7,919 nt of DNA from DSUN01 sp035527715 (GTDB lineage Bacteria; Planctomycetota; PUPC01; DSUN01): positions 1 through 7,919 of the forward strand of contig DATKZY010000245.1 in the NCBI GenBank assembly GCA_035527715.1. Direction: 5' to 3'. The notes beneath the pieces were generated by a model, which was not told where the DNA came from, searched no databases, and saw nothing but the letters and a program-made list of their open reading frames with translations. The position numbers and the translations under genes are program-made. Shown in pieces: positions 1-5,022 of this stretch (within the stretch, counting starts at the first letter, position 1; each line of letters opens with the position of its first letter).

Positions 1-141
1 CCTTACCCACGGCTCCCAAAGCATCGCCGTGGGCTTTACTCCGCCACGCCCTGCGGGCGTTGGGTCAGCTGCGGGATTGGGGGTGCCCGCGATAGTATCG
101 CGCAACTGGCTTTTCCGACCGAAGGAGATTACACGCACCCG
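1..141 (+). repeat. Structured dispersed repeat, left copy
   Basis: This stretch recurs, reverse-complemented, at 7708-7848. By hand alignment 139 of 141 positions agree; the differences are at 66 (A here, C in the other copy read in the same sense) and 78 (T here, G there). Both copies stop matching at the same inner nucleotide, after CACCCG, which defines one boundary of the element; the outer boundary here is cut by the window edge. It can fold into several hairpins: an 8-bp stem CCCACGGC/GCCGTGGG (6-13 with 26-33), a 6-bp stem ACGCCC/GGGCGT with a TGC loop (46-60), a 5-bp stem GCGGG/CCCGC (71-75 with 86-90), and a near-perfect palindrome CGCGATA-G-TATCGCG (88-102) that competes with the previous stem. 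It lies downstream of the end of the sigma-factor operon. It encodes no convincing protein. It could be a miniature mobile element, a REP-like repeat or a small structured RNA; I do not recognise the family. Confidence 0.9.
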
Positions 142-165
142 TGAACGCGCAGCGGGCGGCGGGCG

Positions 166-684
166 CTACTTGCGCGGGGCGTCGGAGGGCTTACAGGCGG
201 AGATGCCCATCAGCACGCTGCTCCCGGGGCCTTTGGAGCGCTGGATGATGAACGTCCGGTCGTAGGAGACGCGCATGGTGTTGACGAGGACGGGCTTGTT
301 CTGCCCATCGAGCAGGCGGCAGCCGAGGCGGAGACGGTTGGGGCGGCTCTCGTCGAGCGACGGCTTGATGACCAGGGTGTGCTTCTCGGGGAGGTCGAAG
401 GCCACGTCGGCGCCGAACCCGGCGTCCTTGCGCTGGATGCCGAGGACCTCGTATTTTCCGTAGGCGAGGTTCTGGCCCTCGATCTGCTTCCTCAGGTCGC
501 TGGGGGTGCGGGGGTCGAACTGCGGCTTGTCGGCCCGGCCCGTAGCGGACAGGACGACGACCTGGAGGCTGACGTCGGGCCTGGGGGCCTCGCTGGGTGG
601 CGTTCCCGCCTGGGCGATTGCGGCGAGCGCCGAGGAAGCAAGGAGTGCGAAGAGCTTACTACAGGGCGTCGCCGCTCGGAGCAT
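166..684 (-). CDS. Secreted protein of unknown function, third gene of an ECF sigma operon
   Basis: The predicted protein has 172 residues. Residues 1-26 look like a Sec signal peptide: basic start, hydrophobic LFALLASSALAAIA, and a likely cleavage after AQA. The mature part begins with a Pro-rich linker (28-36), then a strand-like segment LQVVVLSATG (40-49), the phrase DLRKQI (63-68), LAYGKYEVL (73-81), a strand-rich middle ending in RLRLGCRLLDG (117-127) and a C-terminal GSSVLMGISACK (154-165). From memory, this order of motifs resembles uncharacterised secreted proteins found beside ECF sigma and zinc-finger anti-sigma genes in PVC and related bacteria; that match is tentative. The ATG at 684 has an AGGAGG nine bases upstream (694-699). 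Its first 26 bases overlap the end of the anti-sigma gene, so the two are probably translationally coupled. A role as periplasmic partner or sensor of the sigma system is an inference from position. No catalytic motif is visible. Confidence 0.8.
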   Translation of the reverse strand: MLRAATPCSKLFALLASSALAAIAQAGTPPSEAPRPDVSLQVVVLSATGRADKPQFDPRTPSDLRKQIEGQNLAYGKYEVLGIQRKDAGFGADVAFDLPEKHTLVIKPSLDESRPNRLRLGCRLLDGQNKPVLVNTMRVSYDRTFIIQRSKGPGSSVLMGISACKPSDAPRK

Positions 685-1171
685 CCCGTGGCGCCTCCTC
701 GAAGGAAACGGGCGAGACGGTGATCAGGGTCGCGTCCCCATCCTCGGAATAGGAGACGGTGGCGGCGTAGCCAGGGCCGGCCTCGACCTCCTCGGCCACG
801 CATTCGCGGGCCAGTCCGGCCGACGGAGGCGTGCTCCCGCCCTGGAAGAACAGCGCGCCCACGGCGACGGCGAGGCACGCGGCGGCCACCGCCAGCCACG
901 CGATGCGCCGGCGCCAGGCCACGGGCCGGGCAGTCGGCCGGGCGCGGGCCACGCGGGTCGCGATGCCCGCCCAGGTGCTGGTCCACTCCTCCGGCAACAC
1001 CTCGGGCGCCGGGGGCGGTGCGGCCAGGCGGTCGAGCTCGCAGAGCGCGGCGACCGCGTCGGCGCAGGGCTTGCAGGCTCGCACGTGGGCCTCGATGGCG
1101 GCGCGCTCGCGCTCGCCCAGCTCGCCGTCGAGATAGGCCCCCAACGTGTCCTCGGGCGGACAGGTCCTCAT
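659..1171 (-). CDS. Zinc-finger anti-sigma factor, membrane-anchored
   Basis: A 170-residue protein with the architecture of ZAS-type anti-sigma factors. The N-terminal cytoplasmic domain carries the zinc motif H29-x3-C33-x2-C36 (in EAHVRACKPC), with Cys4 as a possible extra ligand and the family phrase LGAYLDGEL (10-18). A Pro/Ala-rich linker follows (51-60), then one transmembrane helix at about 89-109 preceded by three arginines, which places the N-terminus inside. The outer domain is short (about 60 residues), with a strand-like ATVSYSEDGDATLITVSP. Such proteins sequester their cognate ECF sigma factor until released by proteolysis or a conformational change. The ATG at 1171 lies four bases after the stop of the sigma gene. 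Its ribosome site AAGGA (1180-1184) lies inside the end of that gene, so co-expression is expected. What signal the small outer domain senses cannot be read from the sequence. Confidence 0.9.
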   Translation of the reverse strand: MRTCPPEDTLGAYLDGELGERERAAIEAHVRACKPCADAVAALCELDRLAAPPPAPEVLPEEWTSTWAGIATRVARARPTARPVAWRRRIAWLAVAAACLAVAVGALFFQGGSTPPSAGLARECVAEEVEAGPGYAATVSYSEDGDATLITVSPVSFEEAPRDAPSGDAL

Positions 1172-1175
1172 CGGC

Positions 1176-1760
1176 TTAGTCCTTGTTCAACCACTCCAGA
1201 AGGCCGCGGAGCCGTTTCCTGGCGTAGTGCAGGCGCGACATCACGGTGCCGATGGGGCAGCCGACCGCGTCTGCGATCTCCTCATACGTGAGGCCCTCGA
1301 CCGTGTGGAGGACGAAGACCTCGCGGTGCTCGGGACTGAGCTGGGCAACGGCCGCTCCGATGGCCACGCGAAGCTCCTCTCGCTCGGCGCCCTCGGACGG
1401 CGCCGGCCCGACCTTGTGCCCCGGCAGCCGGAAGTCGCCGTTCACGCTCTCCGTGTCCAGCTCGCTCGACCGCCGCGTCTGGGCGTGGCGGCAGTGGTCC
1501 ACGCACGTGTTGGCCGCGATGCGCGTCAGCCACGTGCTGAACCGGGCCTGGCCCTTGAACGTCGAGAGCGACTCGTAGACCTTGACGAACACTTCCTGAC
1601 AAAGATCCAGGGCGTCGGCCTTGTTCCGCGCGAAACGGTACGCAATGCGGTAAACCCGCTCGCGGTGCCTCTGGTAGAGTTCTGCAAACGCCTCCGTGCG
1701 GCTCGCAAGGCTCTGCTCGACGAGTTCCTCGTCAGAGGCATGCGGTCCACCCACGCTCAT
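1176..1760 (-). CDS. ECF-type RNA polymerase sigma factor (RpoE-like)
   Basis: A 194-residue sigma-70 family protein of group 4. Region 2 spans roughly residues 24-94: FAELYQRHRERVYRIAYRF, then DALDLCQEVFVKVYE (core-binding and -10 recognition segment) and FSTWLTRIAANTCVDHCR. A variable linker (95-130) leads to region 4 (about 133-190), where LSPEHREVFVLHTVEGLTY is followed by the helix-turn-helix YEEIADAVGCPIGTVMSRLHYARKRLR that reads the -35 element. Regions 1.1, 1.2 and 3 are absent, and the length is normal for the class. It directs RNA polymerase to a small stress or envelope regulon and should be inhibited by the anti-sigma factor encoded next. The ATG at 1760 has only a weak GGTG-type ribosome site, but region 2 starts at the usual distance from it. 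The upstream promoter looks sigma-70-like, not like an ECF promoter (AAC/GTC), so autoregulation is not evident. Assignment to a numbered ECF group needs a profile search. Confidence 0.95.
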   Translation of the reverse strand: MSVGGPHASDEELVEQSLASRTEAFAELYQRHRERVYRIAYRFARNKADALDLCQEVFVKVYESLSTFKGQARFSTWLTRIAANTCVDHCRHAQTRRSSELDTESVNGDFRLPGHKVGPAPSEGAEREELRVAIGAAVAQLSPEHREVFVLHTVEGLTYEEIADAVGCPIGTVMSRLHYARKRLRGLLEWLNKD

Positions 1761-1828
1761 GCACTCTCACCACCCATTGGACGTTTCGCCCGCCGAAGTA
1801 TTCAGCCTGGAACGGCATTTCCGCACTG

Positions 1829-1858
1829 ATTATAGCCCTCGGCCTTCGGCCCAGTCAA
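1829..1858 (-). promoter_or_regulatory. Predicted sigma-70 promoter of the ECF sigma operon
   Basis: Read on the minus strand: TTGACT (1858-1853), an 18-base spacer, then a perfect TATAAT (1834-1829). The transcript would start near 1822, giving a leader of about 60 nt before the sigma-factor ATG at 1760. The spacer contains the small palindrome GGCC-GAA-GGCC. No ECF-type promoter (AAC / GTC) was seen near it. Confidence 0.75.
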
Positions 1859-2054
1859 GCACCAAATGCGTGGCTGGCCGCGAAAGCCCGGCGAAGGCTA
1901 AGGCGCCCCTGCCCGCTCGTCGGGGCGAGCGGACGCCCGGCTGTCTCCAAGCCGTGTCGCGCCATAACGCATTGCGTGCATTAGCGTTACGCCGCGCCTC
2001 CGACACGCATGGCGAAGGCATGGAAATAGGGGCTGCCGCCGCTGGCGCAGCGAA
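1859..2054. other. Noncoding intergenic stretch with nested inverted repeats
   Basis: No convincing gene lies between the two divergent promoters; open frames here have no ribosome site, no family motif and no credible start. It contains a nested dyad: CGTGTCG (1953-1959) with CGACACG (2001-2007), enclosing TAACGC (1965-1970) with GCGTTA (1984-1989). A further 7-bp stem, CCGCTCG/CGAGCGG, lies at about 1912-1931. These could be operators or part of a leader RNA; nothing ties them to a known family. Confidence 0.5.
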
Positions 2055-2081
2055 GGCACGGCTGGACCACCCAGCCGTGCC
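2055..2081. promoter_or_regulatory. 11-bp perfect dyad just upstream of the oxidoreductase promoter
   Basis: GGCACGGCTGG (2055-2065) pairs perfectly with CCAGCCGTGCC (2071-2081) across a 5-base loop, ACCAC. It ends four bases before the -35 box at 2086. No run of T follows on either strand, so it is a poor intrinsic terminator. An operator or activator site, or a dispersed hairpin, is more likely. Its outer arm GGCACGGC/GCCGTGCC also occurs in the terminator hairpin at 3846-3879. Confidence 0.6.
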
Positions 2082-2085
2082 ACAC

Positions 2086-2115
2086 TTGACAAGGGGACCC
2101 TGTTCGGTTGATAAT
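2086..2115 (+). promoter_or_regulatory. Predicted sigma-70 promoter of the oxidoreductase/isomerase operon
   Basis: A consensus TTGACA (2086-2091), an 18-base spacer and GATAAT (2110-2115, five of six consensus bases). Transcription would start near 2122, about 60 nt before the proposed CTG start. Because the promoter falls inside the long open frame that runs through from 1696, the true start codon must lie downstream of it. Confidence 0.75.
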
Positions 2116-2168
2116 CCACCCGCTGCCTGCCGCGCGACCGAGGACGGCGCGCTTCGGCAGGTAGAACC

Positions 2169-2173
2169 AGGAG
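2169..2173 (+). promoter_or_regulatory. Ribosome binding site that decides a CTG start
   Basis: AGGAG lies eight bases before the in-frame CTG at 2182. Between the promoter start (about 2122) and the nucleotide-binding motif (codons from about 2203) there is no in-frame ATG, GTG or TTG, so this site and the CTG are the best-supported initiation signal. Confidence 0.65.
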
Positions 2174-2181
2174 ACCATCCC

Positions 2182-3231
2182 CTGAGAGAGCCCCTTCGCT
2201 ACGGCGTCGTCGGCTGCGGGCGGATTGCGCCGCTCCACCTCGCGGCCATCGCCAGGATGCCGCGGGCGCGCCTCGCTGCCGTGTGCGATATCGTGCCTCA
2301 GCCGGCGCAGGCCGCTGCCGAGCGCTTTGGCGTCGAGCACGCATCCACCGACTACGGCGCCCTGTTCCGCTCCGGGGCGCTCGATGCCGTGTCGCTCTGC
2401 CTGCCGCATCATCTCCACGCGGACGCGATCGTCGCCGCGGCGGAGGCGGGCCTGCACGTCTTCTGCGAGAAGCCCATCGCCACGACGCCCGCCGACGCCG
2501 ACCGGGCCATCGCCGCCTGCGAGCGGGCCGGCGTGCGCCTGGGCATTTGCTACCAGAACCGCTACAATCTCGCGTCGCAGGCGCTGCGGAGGGCAGTGGA
2601 CCAGGGCCGCTTCGGCCGACTCCTCCAGGCCGCCATCACGTTCCAGAACCGCAAGTCGCCCGACTACTATGCCCCCGGCGACTGGCACGGCCGCTGGGCC
2701 ACCGAGGGCGGCGGAGCACTCACCACCCAGGCCATCCACACCATGGACCTGATGCTGTGGCTCATGGGGCCGGCCGCCACGGTCCAGGCCAGGATGGCGA
2801 CCCTGGTTCACGACATCGAGGTCGAGGACACCGCGGCCGTCTCCATCGAATTCGCCAGCGGCGCCCTCGGCGCGGTCACCGCCACCACCGCCGCCCACAC
2901 CTTCTGGTCCCAGCGCCTCGAGATCGTGGGCACCAGGGGCAAGGCCGTCCTCCGCAACAACCGCATCGTCGAGTGGGACTTCGCCGACGGCGCGCCCGAT
3001 CGCGCCGAGGTGATGGCGATAGACGAATTGAGCGGTGTGGCTGACGAGCGCGGCCGCTACGGGCCCGGCCACGAGCGCATTCTGCGCGACTTCGTGGACT
3101 GTCTCCTCGACAACTGCCCCTTCCCTCTCGACGGCCGCGAGGGCCGCAAGATCTCCAACCTCCTTTGGGCCCTCTACGACTCCGCCCGAACGGGGCGCAC
3201 GGTAGTCGTGCGGCCAGAGGACAAGCAGTAG
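2182..3231 (+). CDS. Gfo/Idh/MocA family oxidoreductase
   Basis: A 349-residue NAD(P)-dependent sugar dehydrogenase-like protein of normal family length, presumably cytoplasmic. The N-terminal Rossmann fold carries the dinucleotide motif GVVGCGRIA (8-16), with DIV at the end of the second strand (36-38). CEKPIA (95-100) holds the family's conserved lysine (Lys97, EKP motif). The C-terminal alpha/beta domain has GGGALTTQAIHTMDLMLWLMG (176-196), in which His186 and Asp189 match the usual catalytic positions. Family members oxidise, reduce or epimerise sugars, inositols and sugar acids; the substrate cannot be read from sequence. The start is placed at CTG 2182 because it follows a good AGGAG and a promoter. 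The first in-frame ATG (Met26) would remove the nucleotide-binding motif, and longer starts precede the promoter. The next gene starts 11 bases after the stop, so the two form an operon. There is no N-terminal signal peptide or twin-arginine motif, unlike many secreted planctomycete members. Confidence 0.9.
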   Translation: MREPLRYGVVGCGRIAPLHLAAIARMPRARLAAVCDIVPQPAQAAAERFGVEHASTDYGALFRSGALDAVSLCLPHHLHADAIVAAAEAGLHVFCEKPIATTPADADRAIAACERAGVRLGICYQNRYNLASQALRRAVDQGRFGRLLQAAITFQNRKSPDYYAPGDWHGRWATEGGGALTTQAIHTMDLMLWLMGPAATVQARMATLVHDIEVEDTAAVSIEFASGALGAVTATTAAHTFWSQRLEIVGTRGKAVLRNNRIVEWDFADGAPDRAEVMAIDELSGVADERGRYGPGHERILRDFVDCLLDNCPFPLDGREGRKISNLLWALYDSARTGRTVVVRPEDKQ

Positions 3232-3242
3232 GGAGAGTTGAG

Positions 3243-3824
3243 ATGGACGAAGGCATCCGACCACTGAGCGTCCACGTCGCCTCGTCCACCGGTCGGATGG
3301 GGCCGGCGGGTGCGGTGCGGGGCATCGCGCGGCGGCTGGCGGACATGCAGGGCATGTTCCAGGACGCTGCGGCGACCCAGGTGATGGTGGCGACAGGCAA
3401 CCCGGTGGTGTACCGCTACTTCGCAGCGGACACGCCCGACGAGGCGCCGCACCTGCGATTCGGGACGACGGTCGTCTACCCGGGCACGGTGGGCAACGAG
3501 TTTTTCATGACGAAGGGCCACTACCACGCCCAGGAGCGGACGCCCGAGGTGTACTTCTGCCTGCGCGGCCGCGGCTGCTTCCTGATGGAGACGCGCGACG
3601 GAAGCACCGCCGAGGAGTTCGTGGAGGCGGGCCAGGCCGTCTATATCCCGCCCGGCTGGGCGCATCGGAGCGTGAACGTGGGGACGGAAGAGTTCGTGTT
3701 CTTCTACGTCTGCTCCGGCGGCGTGGGGCACGACTACGCGACGTTCGCGGACCGCGGCTTCCGGAAGATCGTGGTCGAGCGCGATGGCAAGCCCATCGTC
3801 CTCGCGAACCCGCGCTTCGCCTGA
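3243..3824 (+). CDS. Cupin-type glucose-6-phosphate isomerase
   Basis: A 193-residue single-domain cupin resembling the archaeal-type metal-dependent phosphoglucose isomerases (family PF06560), unrelated in fold to classical Pgi. Residues GTTVVYPGTVGNEFFMTKGHYH (74-95) and TPEVYFCLRGRGCFLME (100-116) form the first cupin motif, and YIPPGWAHRSVNVG (134-147) the second. The predicted metal ligands are His93, His95, Glu102 and His141. Their spacing is the same as that of the ligands I recall for the Pyrococcus furiosus enzyme (His88, His90, Glu97, His136). The expected reaction is glucose-6-phosphate to fructose-6-phosphate, though a related sugar phosphate is possible. The ATG at 3243 has GGAG seven bases upstream (3232-3235), overlapping the stop of the preceding oxidoreductase. 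A strong hairpin follows the stop. Pairing with an oxidoreductase suggests a sugar-phosphate or sugar-interconversion step. Length and motifs are complete. Confidence 0.88.
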   Translation: MDEGIRPLSVHVASSTGRMGPAGAVRGIARRLADMQGMFQDAAATQVMVATGNPVVYRYFAADTPDEAPHLRFGTTVVYPGTVGNEFFMTKGHYHAQERTPEVYFCLRGRGCFLMETRDGSTAEEFVEAGQAVYIPPGWAHRSVNVGTEEFVFFYVCSGGVGHDYATFADRGFRKIVVERDGKPIVLANPRFA

Positions 3825-3845
3825 GTCATCCGTGGCGAACATGAG

Positions 3846-3886
3846 CGTGGGCACGGCAGTTGAGGCTGCCGTGCCCACGGGGTTTT
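3846..3886 (+). terminator. Hairpin terminator after the isomerase gene
   Basis: A perfect 14-bp stem, CGTGGGCACGGCAG (3846-3859) with CTGCCGTGCCCACG (3866-3879), closed by the 6-base loop TTGAGG. It is followed by GGG and a short TTTT (3883-3886). The T run is weak, so termination may be partial. It lies between two convergent genes (isomerase stop 3824, barrel-protein stop 3901). On the minus strand no T run follows the stem, so it mainly serves the plus-strand operon. Confidence 0.75.
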
Positions 3887-3900
3887 CGGGCGAAAGTGCT

Positions 3901-4968
3901 TCAGAAGGCTTTGCTGAGCCCGAAGGAGTGGAGGGCGCCGTGGCCGAACGCCTTGGCAAGGTTGTCGCCGTAATTCGGGATGTACGCATAGTCGAAGGTG
4001 AGCCGGTATGGAAGGGTGATGCCGACGCCGTAGGTGGGGCTGCGGGCGTAGTAGCCGCCGCGCAGGGCGATGCCAATCGTCTCGGTGATGGGGATGCGGT
4101 GCTCGACGCCGCCGGCCCAGACCACGTATGCCTGGTCCACGCCCTGGCCATTGGCATGGCCGCCGAGGTACTGGATGGCGACCGTGGTGCGGCCGAGGAG
4201 CCCCCTGTGCCCGAGGCGGGCCGCGGCGCCGACGGTGTACAGGTTCACGTGGTAGTTGCTCTTGAAGGAGGGGGCGCCCGGCAGGCCGGGATAGGTGGCG
4301 TAGAGGCGGTCCTTGATGTGGGTGAACTCGCCGCCGAGATTGATCAGGTCGGTCGGCTTGTAGAGGAAGCCCAGGCGGATGCTGCCGACCTTTGAGATGC
4401 CCCGGCCGTGCGCGAACGTGGCGCCGGTCGCCGGGTCTCGGAGCCAGATCTCGGACGGGTCGTTCGGGTAGCCGGCGAAGCCGATGGCGAGCTTGCCGGG
4501 GAGGATGCCGCGCAGGGGGATCTGGCGGCCATAGGCCATGCCGTACTGGGTGGCCCAGACCTCGGCCTCCATGCCCATCATCCGCGAGACATCGCGGTCC
4601 GTCGTCTTCAGGTGATAGCCCATGATCTTACTGGTGCCGCCGAGGAAGGGCATGGGGAAGATGACCTGGCTGTTGTACATGGCGACGTCGGGGCCATTGT
4701 CGAAGGATGCGGCGCCGAATCCACCGCCGATGCTGAAGCCCTTCATGAACCCCAGGGCAGCGGGGTTCTGCGAGCTGCCGTCGAGCGCCACGCCGGCGCC
4801 GCCCATGCCCGCGCCGCGGCCCGTCTGCATGTACGGCAGCGCGAGGTCGAGCCCGCCGCGTGTCGGCCCCGCCAGGGAGGCGTCCGGCGCCCCCCCAAGC
4901 GCGATGCCCGCACAGGCAAGGGTCAGGACTGCCGCTCCCAGAAGCGTCCACACGCAATTCTGCCGCAT
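3901..4968 (-). CDS. Outer-membrane beta-barrel protein (OmpP1/FadL/PorV-like)
   Basis: A 355-residue exported protein. The N-terminus is a signal peptide: a hydrophobic stretch VWTLLGAAVLTLACAGIALG (6-25) with cleavage probably between about 23 and 31. Soon after maturation comes TGRGAGMGGAGVALDGSSQNPAALGFMKG (49-77, key residues G-M-G-G-A, then N-P-A). This is the hallmark at the N-terminal strand of OmpP1/FadL/TodX, UPF0164 and PorV-type barrels. The rest alternates polar and hydrophobic residues, with Gly and aromatic residues as in membrane strands. The chain ends in Phe, the usual barrel-assembly signal, which implies an outer membrane. FadL relatives import hydrophobic compounds; PorV relatives help secretion; the cargo here is unknown. 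The ATG at 4968 has AGGGG seven bases upstream. The TrpB2 gene ends 54 bases before it with no terminator between, so co-transcription is likely. Cys19 does not sit in a standard lipobox. Confidence 0.8.
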   Translation of the reverse strand: MRQNCVWTLLGAAVLTLACAGIALGGAPDASLAGPTRGGLDLALPYMQTGRGAGMGGAGVALDGSSQNPAALGFMKGFSIGGGFGAASFDNGPDVAMYNSQVIFPMPFLGGTSKIMGYHLKTTDRDVSRMMGMEAEVWATQYGMAYGRQIPLRGILPGKLAIGFAGYPNDPSEIWLRDPATGATFAHGRGISKVGSIRLGFLYKPTDLINLGGEFTHIKDRLYATYPGLPGAPSFKSNYHVNLYTVGAAARLGHRGLLGRTTVAIQYLGGHANGQGVDQAYVVWAGGVEHRIPITETIGIALRGGYYARSPTYGVGITLPYRLTFDYAYIPNYGDNLAKAFGHGALHSFGLSKAF

Positions 4969-5022
4969 CTTGCCGCCCCTCGCTGGAGTGTTTCGTGCCG
5001 TGTCGCGGCCAGCGCCGACGTG

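Noticed and set aside
29..265. Plus-strand frame of 78 codons beginning in the left repeat
   Set aside because: It runs from the repeat into the antisense of the secreted-protein gene, has no ribosome site or motif, and is not preserved as a frame next to the right copy.
506..1291. 261-codon plus-strand open frame
   Set aside because: Antisense to the sigma/anti-sigma operon, with no ribosome site and no motif.
1696..2181. N-terminal extension of the oxidoreductase frame up to an ATG at 1696
   Set aside because: It overlaps the sigma-factor gene on the other strand and both divergent promoters, and adds about 160 residues of low-complexity sequence to a protein that already has the family's normal length.
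1987..3264. 425-codon minus-strand open frame
   Set aside because: Antisense of the Gfo/Idh/MocA gene, which has clear motifs. The Gly/Val/Ala-rich translation has no domain signal.
4900..4968. Lipoprotein reading of the barrel protein through Cys19
   Set aside because: The residues before Cys19 (T-L-A) do not fit a standard lipobox, and the protein continues as a barrel ending in Phe.
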